From positions 1 through 6,486 of the forward strand of contig USEF01000094.1 of the NCBI GenBank assembly GCA_900553475.1: a stretch of 6,486 bases of DNA, read 5' to 3'. This DNA comes from an uncultured Collinsella sp. Its GTDB lineage: Bacteria; Actinomycetota; Coriobacteriia; Coriobacteriales; Coriobacteriaceae. The notes beneath the pieces were generated by a model, which did not search any database, had not been told where the DNA came from, and worked only from the letters and a program-made list of their open reading frames with translations. Shown piece by piece: positions 1 through 5,647 of the stretch (position 1 is the first letter of the stretch; each line of letters opens with the position of its first letter). Made by a program: the position numbers and the translations under genes.

Positions 1-163
1 ATATGGGTGCCGGGTTCTTTTCTGCAATGGATATTGAGCCGTTGCTGGTGTCGAGAGGATCGATAATGGTCCTGGATGCACCGTCGATTAGCTCTCGATG
101 GCTTCATTGATGTGTTCCAAATATGAATGGATCCACCGAGAACCAATTGACTCGAGGTTTTCA
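1..163. other. Left-edge region with no recognisable gene
   Basis: I see no recognisable gene here. A plus-strand frame is open from the left edge and ends with TGA at 108-110. Counted from the ATG at position 3 it gives 35 residues that resemble no family I know, so it could be the tail of an upstream gene or chance. The minus strand has short open stretches without a usable start codon or Shine-Dalgarno sequence. The region most likely serves as the upstream flank of the rpmG promoter. Confidence 0.4.
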
Positions 164-191
164 TTGACAGCACTTACGTGGAGCTGATAAA
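164..191 (+). promoter_or_regulatory. Candidate sigma70-type promoter for rpmG - tRNA-Trp - secE - nusG
   Basis: A perfect TTGACA -35 hexamer (164-169) is followed after 16 nt by GATAAA (186-191), which matches the TATAAT consensus at four of six positions. Initiation would fall near position 198 and leave a leader of about 40 nt before rpmG. This is the best promoter match I see upstream of the housekeeping block. A second TTGACT at 147-152 has no convincing -10 partner. The promoter is read from sequence only and no transcript start is known. Confidence 0.5.
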
Positions 192-238
192 GTAACAACT
201 CGTGCCCGTACGGGGCGGAAATGAAAGGTTCAGGATAC

Positions 239-388
239 ATGCGTACTCTAGTTACTCTTGCGTGCACTGAGTGCAAGCGCCGCAACTATACGACCACCAA
301 GAACAAGTCGACCATGCCTGATCGTATGGAGATCAAGAAGTATTGCCCCTGGTGCCGTCACCACACGCTGCACAAAGAGACTCGCTAG
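239..388 (+). CDS. rpmG: Ribosomal protein bL33 (large subunit)
   Basis: Encodes a 49-aa bL33, a small protein of the 50S subunit located near the tRNA exit site. The length is normal for the family. Two CxxC pairs (C9/C12 and C36/C39) mark the zinc-binding C+ form, and the family-typical ends LACTEC and HTLHKET are present. I chose the ATG at 239 because family members begin within one or two residues of this point and AAAGG (224-228) lies 10 nt upstream. An in-frame ATG at 221 would add six residues (MKGSGY) and has GGGCGGAA just before it, so it cannot be fully excluded. The gene follows the candidate promoter at 164-191 and is followed after 13 nt by tRNA-Trp, so one transcript probably covers both. 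Confidence 0.95.
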   Translation: MRTLVTLACTECKRRNYTTTKNKSTMPDRMEIKKYCPWCRHHTLHKETR

Positions 389-401
389 TCTCTAGTCACA
401 T

Positions 402-477
402 ACGCCAGTAGTTCAATTGGTAGAGCATCGGTCTCCAAAACCGAGTGTTGAGGGTTCGAGTCCTTCCTGGCGTGCCA
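402..477 (+). tRNA. tRNA-Trp (anticodon CCA)
   Basis: A complete 76-nt cloverleaf can be folded by hand. The 7-bp acceptor stem pairs 402-408 with 467-473 without mismatch. The D stem is GTTC/GAGC. The anticodon stem is TCGGT/ACCGA around the 7-nt loop 433-439, with anticodon CCA at 435-437. The T stem is GAGGG/CCTTC around TTCGAGT. The discriminator is G474 and the terminal CCA is encoded (475-477). CCA reads UGG, the tryptophan codon. It lies 13 nt after the rpmG stop and upstream of secE, an arrangement seen in many bacteria, so it is probably cut out of an rpmG-secE precursor by tRNA-processing nucleases. Confidence 0.97.
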
Positions 478-486
478 GTCATTATT

Positions 487-517
487 CCGTAAGCTCCCAC
501 TTGGGGGCTTACGGTTT
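487..517 (+). terminator. Hairpin with short T-run between tRNA-Trp and secE
   Basis: A 12-bp stem (487-498 with 503-514, one T-G wobble) closes a 4-nt ACTT loop and is followed by only three T residues. It starts 9 nt after the tRNA CCA end. The stem is strong enough for intrinsic termination but the T-run is weak, so it may end part of the rpmG-tRNA transcripts while letting some polymerase continue into secE. It could also define a 3' end for tRNA maturation. No obvious promoter lies between it and secE, which favours partial read-through. Confidence 0.55.
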
Positions 518-553
518 ACTCATGTATAAGCGCATTGCGCGGAGGTAACCCAA

Positions 554-892
554 ATGGCCAACAAGAAGAACAAGAAGAAGGCTCAGCAGCCGGCACCTGC
601 CAACAAAGCTGCCGCCAACTCCAAGGTTGAGGCCAAGAAGGCCGTTGCCAAGAAGAACGAGAAGGCTGCGAAGTCCAAGAAGAACGAGAAGCCTGGTTTC
701 TTCGCCCGCACCAAGAAGTATTTCGCTTCGGTCAAGTCCGAGATGAAGCGTGTCACGTGGCCCGATAAGAAGGAGCTCGTGAACTACTCGGTTGTCGTTT
801 GCGCTTCTCTGATCGTCGTCGGCGTCGTCATCGCTCTGCTCGATGCTGGCTTTGGCGAGGCTCTTGCTCTGTTCTCTGGATTGAGGGGCTAA
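554..892 (+). CDS. secE: Protein translocase subunit SecE
   Basis: Encodes the 112-aa SecE, the small clamp subunit of the SecYEG protein-conducting channel in the cytoplasmic membrane. The core has the family signature KSEMKRVTWPDKKEL (residues 61-75), an amphipathic helix lying on the membrane, followed by one transmembrane segment (about 77-97). Residues 1-46 are a Lys/Ala/Asn-rich hydrophilic extension with KKNEK repeated at 33-37 and 42-46. Single-TM SecE cores are about 60 residues, so the extra length is all in this N-terminal tail. A strong Shine-Dalgarno GGAGGT (541-546) lies 7 nt before the ATG. nusG starts 3 nt after the stop, the classic secE-nusG operon pair. Confidence 0.96.
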   Translation: MANKKNKKKAQQPAPANKAAANSKVEAKKAVAKKNEKAAKSKKNEKPGFFARTKKYFASVKSEMKRVTWPDKKELVNYSVVVCASLIVVGVVIALLDAGFGEALALFSGLRG

Positions 893-895
893 ACC

Positions 896-1432
896 ATGTC
901 TAAGCGTTGGTACGTCGTTCACACTTACTCTGGATACGAGAACCGCGTTAAGTCCGATCTCGAGCATCGCATCGAGACTATGGGCATGCAGGACCGTATC
1001 TTTGATATCGAGATTCCTATGGAGCGCGTCACCGAGATTAAAGAGGGTGGCAAGCGTGAGACCAAGGATTCCAAGATTTTCCCGGGTTATGTCCTGGTCC
1101 GCATGGAGATGGATGACGATGCTTGGACGTGTGTTCGTAACACGCCTGGCGTCACCGGTTTCCTAGGCGGCAACGGCAAGCCCGCTCCGCTTTCCCGCGA
1201 CGAGTACAACAAGATGACTCGTCGTCCCGGTAAGGGCGATTCGCCCAAGCGCACCTCGGTTGATATTGAGGTCGGTACGTCCGTCCGCGTCACCGATGGC
1301 CCGCTTACCGACTTTGATGGCAAGGTCTCCGAGGTTAACACCGAGGCTGGCAAGCTTAAGGTCACGCTGATGATCTTTGGCCGCGAGACGCCGGTCGAGC
1401 TCGACTTTAACCAGGTCGCTGTCATCGCTTAA
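896..1432 (+). CDS. nusG: Transcription termination/antitermination factor NusG
   Basis: Encodes a 178-aa NusG, which binds the RNA polymerase clamp to affect pausing and elongation and links polymerase to Rho or to the ribosome through S10. The N-terminal NGN domain (about 4-108) contains [21 protein letters not shown] (62-70) and [12 protein letters not shown] (80-91). The C-terminal KOW domain (about 126-176) contains [10 protein letters not shown] (135-144) and [11 protein letters not shown]. The length is standard for the family. GAGGGG (883-888), inside the end of secE, is a good Shine-Dalgarno 7 nt before the ATG, so its translation is probably coupled to secE. Confidence 0.97.
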   Translation: MSKRWYVVHTYSGYENRVKSDLEHRIETMGMQDRIFDIEIPMERVTEIKEGGKRETKDSKIFPGYVLVRMEMDDDAWTCVRNTPGVTGFLGGNGKPAPLSRDEYNKMTRRPGKGDSPKRTSVDIEVGTSVRVTDGPLTDFDGKVSEVNTEAGKLKVTLMIFGRETPVELDFNQVAVIA

Positions 1433-1552
1433 GTTTTCGTCCGTTCGCGCGAGCGTGCTTCTTCTGTGACTGCTCATCTCAGGAGTGCTTCTAACACGTG
1501 CGTGCTTACGATATAGCAAGTACTTCACACTCGTGATTCGAAAGGAATGACC

Positions 1553-1981
1553 ATGGCTGAGAAGAAGGTTGCCAACGTCATTAAGCTCCAGATTCCTGCT
1601 GGTGCAGCTAACCCCGCTCCTCCCGTCGGCCCCGCGCTGGGCGCTGCTGGCGTGAACATCATGCAGTTCTGCCAGGCCTTTAACGCCGAGACGCAGGACA
1701 AGAAGGGCGACATCATCCCCGTTGAGATCTCTGTCTACGAGGATAAGTCCTTCTCCTTCATCACCAAGACCCCGCCGGCGGCTCACCTCATCAAGAAGGA
1801 GCTGAACCTCAAGTCTGGTTCCGCTAAGCCCCAGGCCGACAAGGTTGGTCAGCTCTCCCAGGAGCAGCTCACCAAGATCGCCGAGATCAAGATGCCGGAC
1901 CTCAATGCCAACGACATTGACGCCGCCAAGAAGATCATCGCCGGTACCGCCCGTTCCATGGGCGTCACCATCGCTGAGTAG
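1553..1981 (+). CDS. rplK: Ribosomal protein uL11
   Basis: Encodes a 142-aa uL11, part of the GTPase-associated centre of the 50S subunit, where it binds 23S rRNA and takes part in factor-dependent GTP hydrolysis and the stringent response. The N-terminal domain has the proline-rich segment [17 protein letters not shown] (14-30). The C-terminal rRNA-binding domain ends with [13 protein letters not shown]. The length matches the usual 141-143. I chose the ATG at 1553 because AAAGGA (1541-1546) lies 6 nt upstream and the protein then begins [11 protein letters not shown] as in homologues. The ATG at 1547 would overlap the Shine-Dalgarno region. A 120-nt spacer separates it from nusG, with no clear promoter. 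Confidence 0.96.
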   Translation: MAEKKVANVIKLQIPAGAANPAPPVGPALGAAGVNIMQFCQAFNAETQDKKGDIIPVEISVYEDKSFSFITKTPPAAHLIKKELNLKSGSAKPQADKVGQLSQEQLTKIAEIKMPDLNANDIDAAKKIIAGTARSMGVTIAE

Positions 1982-1999
1982 CGATTTCTTATGGTAACG

Positions 2000-2090
2000 A
2001 CGGGTGCTCCGATCGGGGCGCCCGTTAAATGTGTGCAATAGGGCACACGATACGATGTGGGAGGGCTCACGCCCGTTTAACCACAGGAGG
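2000..2090 (+). promoter_or_regulatory. Structured rplK-rplA spacer with a probable L1-binding mRNA site
   Basis: Three hairpins fill the spacer. The first pairs 2000-2010 with 2015-2025 around a GATC loop (11 bp, two wobbles). The second pairs GTGTGC (2031-2036) with GCACAC (2043-2048). The third has GTGG (2057-2060) paired with CCAC (2081-2084) and GGGC (2063-2066) with GCCC (2071-2074), separated by GA on the left and GTTTAA on the right. This two-helix form with an asymmetric internal loop, and the string GTGGGAGG, match the base of the 23S rRNA L1 stalk as I remember it from E. coli. L1 is known to repress its own operon by binding such mimics. The closing CCAC directly abuts the rplA Shine-Dalgarno (2085-2090), so bound L1 should block initiation. 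The structures are seen in the sequence and the function is inferred. Confidence 0.7.
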
Positions 2091-2098
2091 TAATGCAC

Positions 2099-2806
2099 AT
2101 GGCTAAGCATGGTAAGAGCTATAACGCCGCTGCCGAGAAGATCGACCGCGCCACGCTCTACACCCCCCTTCAGGCTGCCAAGCTCATCAAGGAGCTCGAC
2201 ACCGCCAAGTTCGACGAGACCGTCGAGGCCCACTTCCGTCTGGGCATCGATACTCGTAAGGCTGACCAGAACATCCGTGGTTCCATCTCCCTGCCCCACG
2301 GCACCGGCAAGACCGTTCGTGTTGCCGTCTTCGCCGAGGGCGAGAAGGCCCGTGAGGCTGAGGCTGCCGGCGCCGACATCATCGGTTCCGACGAGCTCGT
2401 CGCCCAGATTCAGAAGGGCGAGATCAACTTCGACGCCGCTATCGCTACGCCGAACATGATGGCCAAGGTTGGCCGCATCGGTAAGATCCTTGGTCCCCGT
2501 GGCCTCATGCCGAACCCCAAGCTCGGCACCGTGACCATGGACGTCGCCAAGATGGTCTCCGAGCTCAAGGCTGGCCGCGTTGAGTACCGCGCCGACCGCT
2601 ACGGCATCTGCCACGTGCCCCTGGGCAAGAAGTCCTTCTCTGAGCAGCAGCTCGTCGAGAACTACGCTGCCCTGTACACCGAGATTCTGCGCGTCAAGCC
2701 CTCTTCTGCTAAGGGCAAGTACGTCAAGTCCATCTCCGTGTCTTCCACCATGGGCCCTGGCGTCAAGGTCGATCCCGCTGTCCAGCGTGACTTCCTGGCT
2801 GAGTAA
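2099..2806 (+). CDS. rplA: Ribosomal protein uL1
   Basis: Encodes a 235-aa uL1, which forms the mobile L1 stalk of the 50S subunit that guides deacylated tRNA out of the E site. In many bacteria it also represses translation of its own mRNA. The signature region [21 protein letters not shown] lies at about 120-140, and the conserved [10 protein letters not shown] segment of domain I is at 216-225. The length is normal. I chose the ATG at 2099 because AGGAGG (2085-2090) lies 8 nt before it. The in-frame ATG at 2093, two residues earlier, is only 2 nt from that site. The upstream spacer carries a probable L1-binding structure. A strong terminator follows, so rplA is the last gene of the block. 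Confidence 0.97.
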   Translation: MAKHGKSYNAAAEKIDRATLYTPLQAAKLIKELDTAKFDETVEAHFRLGIDTRKADQNIRGSISLPHGTGKTVRVAVFAEGEKAREAEAAGADIIGSDELVAQIQKGEINFDAAIATPNMMAKVGRIGKILGPRGLMPNPKLGTVTMDVAKMVSELKAGRVEYRADRYGICHVPLGKKSFSEQQLVENYAALYTEILRVKPSSAKGKYVKSISVSSTMGPGVKVDPAVQRDFLAE

Positions 2807-2842
2807 CTGCTAGTTACTGCCTGAGTACAGCAAGCATTGCTA

Positions 2843-2881
2843 AAGAAACCCGGTTCTGCCTTGTGCAGGACCGGGTTTCTT
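2843..2881. terminator. Strong intrinsic terminator after rplA, probably bidirectional
   Basis: A 17-bp stem (2843-2859 with 2865-2881, one wobble) encloses the 5-nt loop CTTGT. The plus-strand stem ends in TTTCTT. Read on the minus strand, the stem ends GGGTTTCTTTAGC, which also gives a T-rich tail. The hairpin lies 37 nt after the rplA stop, between convergent transcription units, so it can end both the ribosomal block and any minus-strand read-through. Confidence 0.9.
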
Positions 2882-2897
2882 GCTATCGCGTCAAAAG

Positions 2898-2932
2898 CAC
2901 CATAAAGGGGACAGTGTCCCCTTTATGGTGGT
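2898..2932 (-). repeat. REP-like palindromic element A, also terminator-like
   Basis: Perfect 16-bp inverted arms (2898-2913 and 2915-2930) flank a single central base. On the minus strand the element begins ACCACC-AT-AAAGGGGACA, and its first A is the last base of the TAA stop of the metallophosphoesterase gene. The minus strand continues into CTTTTG after the hairpin, so it can act as the intrinsic terminator of the minus-strand operon. Sixteen of the first 18 bases match element B near 5609-5647. Such hairpin repeats are often moved by IS200-like (RAYT) Y1 transposases, but no such gene is in this window, so mobility is an inference. Confidence 0.7.
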
Positions 2933-3639
2933 TACCAGGGTGTTCTGGCGGTTGAGGACTCGATGGCCTCGTGGCGCTTGAGCTCGCGGCGCATGGTTTG
3001 TGAGTTGAGCCAGGCTGCTTGCCAGCCGCGGATGGGGTAGTGCGTCTGGTCGAGCTCAAACTGCGTATAGCCGCAGGCGTTGATGATCGTCGTTCCACAC
3101 ACATGCTGCCGCTCGCGCTGAAAATCGTAACCGTAGCTTTGGTGTACATGCCCATGCACCATGTAGTCGGGATTCCAGGATTCGAGTGCTGTGTTAAAGC
3201 ATTCGAATCCTCGATGCGGCAGATCGTCCAGATCACCCATACCGGCGGGTGCATGGGTAAGCAGAATGTCGCACCCGCCGACCATCCTAACCTTACGCGA
3301 CAGCTTACGCATGCGCTTGGACATCTCGCGTTCGGTGTACATGTTGGCGCCGTCGCGATAACGCATGGACCCGCCAAGGCCCGCAATGCGAATCCCTCGG
3401 TACGTGTATACGGTGTCTTCCACGCAGATACATCCACCCGGTGCATGACGTGCGTAGCGGTCGTCGTGATTGCCGCGCACGTAGATGAGCGGTTTGTTGA
3501 TGACCGTAACCAAAAACTCAAGATAGTCCGGGTCCAGATCGCCGGCGGACAAAATCAGGTCGACTCCCTCAAAGCGTTCCTTGCGAAAGCACTCCCAAAG
3601 GCATCGTTCTTCGGTATCGGCTATGGCAAGGATTTTCAT
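2932..3639 (-). CDS. Calcineurin-like metallophosphoesterase with a D-x-E first motif
   Basis: Encodes a 235-aa cytosolic protein of the calcineurin-like phosphoesterase superfamily (phosphomono- or diesterases with a two-metal centre). Motifs in order are D8-T-E10 (usually D-x-H), GD (33-34), GNHDD (56-60), THAPAG (128-133) and GHVH (163-166). All metal-ligand motifs are present except that the first His is Glu. Substrate cannot be told from sequence. No signal peptide or membrane segment is seen. The start ATG overlaps the stop of the upstream BMP-like gene as ATGA, and there is no strong Shine-Dalgarno of its own, which points to translational coupling. The gene ends at the REP-like element A. 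It is not assigned a symbol because YfcE-type and other subfamilies cannot be separated here. Confidence 0.88.
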   Translation of the reverse strand: MKILAIADTEERCLWECFRKERFEGVDLILSAGDLDPDYLEFLVTVINKPLIYVRGNHDDRYARHAPGGCICVEDTVYTYRGIRIAGLGGSMRYRDGANMYTEREMSKRMRKLSRKVRMVGGCDILLTHAPAGMGDLDDLPHRGFECFNTALESWNPDYMVHGHVHQSYGYDFQRERQHVCGTTIINACGYTQFELDQTHYPIRGWQAAWLNSQTMRRELKRHEAIESSTARTPW

Positions 3640-5552
3640 AGGACAGGGACTTTCGGCTCATCGTCGAGCTGCGGAATGGTGCCTACAACGTTGTCCGCCA
3701 GCCAATTCATCTCGACAATCTGCGCGCTCGGCAGCGGAGGGAAGCCTTCGATCTGTACCACGCCGTTCTGGCTGTGGAGCTCGCCGCCAAAGGGGTTGAT
3801 GGATCCCTCGACAATACCGTTGCGGAGCAACTGCACGAGTTTGCGCGTCTGGTAGGGTAGACCCGGAGCGTAACGGATGTCGATAACGCCGGAGCTCATG
3901 CCGTACCAGTAGTTGACGGCGCGCACTTGGTTGTCGTCGCTGGTCTCGTCCCACGTGCCGTGAAGAAGGCTGCGAACGATGAGCTCGTAGTAACGGCCCC
4001 AGTTCCATACGGGCATGGCGATGCCGGTGACTTTGCCGTCGACCAAGCGGTGAAGCCCGTAGGCCGTTGGGTCTTCGAGCGACTTTGACATGTCAGCGCC
4101 GGTCATGACGCTTACGCCTTCGCGGCACATGGCTTCGGCAAGACCACCGGCGGGAACATCGCCCCAGGTGAGGATGACCTGCGCGCGCGGGTCGAGCAGC
4201 GAGGCGCCAATCGCAAAGGCATTGATCTCGCTGAGTGCGCCCGAGGCGAAGACCGACGCGTGGTAACCGATGCGGTGGTTGTCCGCCATGCTGGCGGCAA
4301 GGGCGCCCAGGAGGAACTTGGCCTCGTACATCTTGCCAAAGTACGAACGGACGCTTTGGTGGGGAAGGCCGATAGAGCAGTTGAGGAACCGAACCTGGGG
4401 ATACTCAACGGCAGCTCTGAGCGTGTATTCCATCAGGCGGTGCGAGGTCGAGAAGATGACGTTGTCTCCATGTTTGACAGCCGTTTCCACGGCGGCGTAG
4501 AACACGTCCGGATCGTGACAGTCCTCGAACGCCTCGGTGCGCACGATACCGTCAAAGTGCTCATCGAGATACTGGCGTCCTTGGTCGTGCAGACTGTCCC
4601 AGCTCGACGCCGCACAGGGGAACTCATGGATAAAGGCGATACGCAGGGGGTTGGCCGCCGAATAGACAGTCTTGCCCATAAAGAAGTTGAGCACGCCGGA
4701 GGTGGACTTGGTGGGCGACTCCTCCTCATCGACGCTCGGCGCTTCGACAAGATCGACCTTGTCCTCGTCATTTTTGCCGGCAATGACCAGCTCGCGCCAA
4801 ATCTTGCACAGGCGGTTTACGACGATATCCGTCGGCGTATCCAGCAGGCGGTCCTGGTTGTACACATTGAGGTAGACGAGCATGGCGTCGGCAGGCGTAA
4901 TGTCCAGGTGGTCGCCGCCTGCGCGAAGGTAGGCGCGCTTAAAGAGCAGGAAGGTGTGGCGTAGGTAGTCGACCTTTTTCTGCGGCCATTTTTCGATAAG
5001 GTTCTGACCGAGCATCTTGGCGAGCGTCTCGTAGCTTCCCTCACGCGAGAACTCGATCTCGTATAGGGGGCAGACGCGCCAAAACGCGCAGAATTCACCG
5101 TACAGGCGGCTTTCGACGGAATCCCATGTGCCGGGGTAAAGACGGGTGACCCTGGCCGAAACCGTTGGAGCGTCCAGGAATTTGAGGACACTGACGCGTT
5201 TGTTGCCTTCCTGGACATAGAACCGATGCATGAACTCGGTGACGATGATGGGGTCGCGATAGCCCTCGGTTACCTGGATGTCGTAGAGGTTGGACCACTT
5301 GCGGGCGAACTCGGTGTTAAACGGCAACAAGGGCATAAAGTTGCATGAAAAGGCGGACTGACGGCCCTTGGTGACCGTGCCGACGACCATTTCGAGCGGA
5401 ATATCCCTTAGGCCGACATTCTCTCGCTGACCTAAGGGGAGCTGGGCAACCAAACTGTCGAGGTCCGTAAGGTATGGATGCTCGCTTTGGCTAATGGCGC
5501 GTCGACGTCCTTGCTCGCCGCGCTTGCGTGCTTGACGATAGGCCTCTTCCAT
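3636..5552 (-). CDS. Cytosolic ParB-like / BMP (PnrA-like) nucleoside-binding fusion protein
   Basis: Encodes a 638-aa protein in two parts. Residues about 98-140 (DPIIVTEFMHRFYVQEGNKR and on to SARVTRLYP) have the strand pattern and the G-N-K-R turn of the ParB/sulfiredoxin-like fold. Residues 141-290 are mostly helical, followed by an acidic linker (about 260-285). Residues about 303-590 resemble BMP/PnrA-type purine-nucleoside binding proteins, with RIAFIHE, SYFGKMYEAKFLLGALAASM (403-422), RIGYHASV, INAFAIGAS and VTGIAMPVWNWGRYY. Normal BMP proteins are about 350-aa lipoproteins of ABC importers. This one has a charged N-terminus and no lipobox or transmembrane segment, and no permease genes are beside it, so it is probably an intracellular nucleoside sensor. 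AAGGGAG at 5567-5561 lies 8 nt before the ATG. The function is inferred from domain likeness only. Confidence 0.82.
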   Translation of the reverse strand: MEEAYRQARKRGEQGRRRAISQSEHPYLTDLDSLVAQLPLGQRENVGLRDIPLEMVVGTVTKGRQSAFSCNFMPLLPFNTEFARKWSNLYDIQVTEGYRDPIIVTEFMHRFYVQEGNKRVSVLKFLDAPTVSARVTRLYPGTWDSVESRLYGEFCAFWRVCPLYEIEFSREGSYETLAKMLGQNLIEKWPQKKVDYLRHTFLLFKRAYLRAGGDHLDITPADAMLVYLNVYNQDRLLDTPTDIVVNRLCKIWRELVIAGKNDEDKVDLVEAPSVDEEESPTKSTSGVLNFFMGKTVYSAANPLRIAFIHEFPCAASSWDSLHDQGRQYLDEHFDGIVRTEAFEDCHDPDVFYAAVETAVKHGDNVIFSTSHRLMEYTLRAAVEYPQVRFLNCSIGLPHQSVRSYFGKMYEAKFLLGALAASMADNHRIGYHASVFASGALSEINAFAIGASLLDPRAQVILTWGDVPAGGLAEAMCREGVSVMTGADMSKSLEDPTAYGLHRLVDGKVTGIAMPVWNWGRYYELIVRSLLHGTWDETSDDNQVRAVNYWYGMSSGVIDIRYAPGLPYQTRKLVQLLRNGIVEGSINPFGGELHSQNGVVQIEGFPPLPSAQIVEMNWLADNVVGTIPQLDDEPKVPVL

Positions 5553-5568
5553 GGTGTCTACTCCCTTA

Positions 5569-5582
5569 GTCGTTTAAACAAC
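5569..5582. promoter_or_regulatory. Imperfect GTTTAAAC palindrome upstream of the fusion gene
   Basis: GTCGTTTAAACAAC is a 14-bp palindrome with one mismatched pair. It lies just upstream of the Shine-Dalgarno (5561-5567) of the BMP-like fusion gene, where an operator could sit. A weak promoter, TTGTAG and TACCAT on the minus strand with 16-nt spacing, can be drawn further upstream. No regulator gene is in the window, so this is only a candidate site. Confidence 0.25.
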
Positions 5583-5608
5583 GATATGAACCATGGTACC
5601 ACGAATGA

Positions 5609-5647
5609 AAACCACTACAAAGATGCCTGTCCCCTTTGCGGTGGTTT
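5609..5647 (-). repeat. REP-like palindromic element B, also terminator-like
   Basis: The outer stem pairs 5609-5615 with 5641-5647. After a wobble (5616/5640) and a mismatch (5617/5639) the inner stem pairs CAAAG (5618-5622) with CTTTG (5634-5638) around an 11-nt loop. On the minus strand it reads ACCACC-GC-AAAGGGGACA at its start, directly touching and partly overlapping the TAA stop of the mechanosensitive channel gene, and the hairpin runs into TTTTC. The first 18 bases match element A at 16 positions in the same orientation. It probably ends the channel transcript and may separate it from the fusion gene 93 nt downstream. Confidence 0.65.

Noticed and set aside
1..105. A minus-strand frame reading like a protein segment (IDPLDTSNGSISIAEKN)
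   Set aside because: It begins right after a stop codon and has no ATG, GTG or TTG before the window edge, so it cannot be supported as a gene.
88..285. A 65-codon minus-strand frame overlapping rpmG and its promoter
   Set aside because: It overlaps the certain L33 gene and candidate promoter, and its sequence matches nothing I know.
1163..2614. A 483-codon minus-strand open frame opposite nusG, rplK and rplA
   Set aside because: It lies antisense to three certain genes, is rich in Leu, Gly, Asp and Val as expected from mirrored GC-biased codons, and shows no recognisable domain.
2888..2935. CRISPR-like repeat or phage attachment site
   Set aside because: There are only two copies, 2.7 kb apart, with no spacers, integrase or target-site duplication. 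A REP-like hairpin fits better.
3019..3855. A 278-codon plus-strand open frame across the metallophosphoesterase gene
   Set aside because: Antisense to a protein with clear catalytic motifs; the translation has no domain and no Shine-Dalgarno.
4260..4964. A 234-codon plus-strand open frame inside the BMP-like fusion gene
   Set aside because: A mirror of the coding strand with no start signal and no family likeness.
5405..5438. Inverted repeat CCCTTAGG ... CCTAAGGG with an 18-nt gap
   Set aside because: It lies inside the coding region of the fusion gene, only 8 bp long, and is explained by ordinary codons for LPLGQ and GLRDI.
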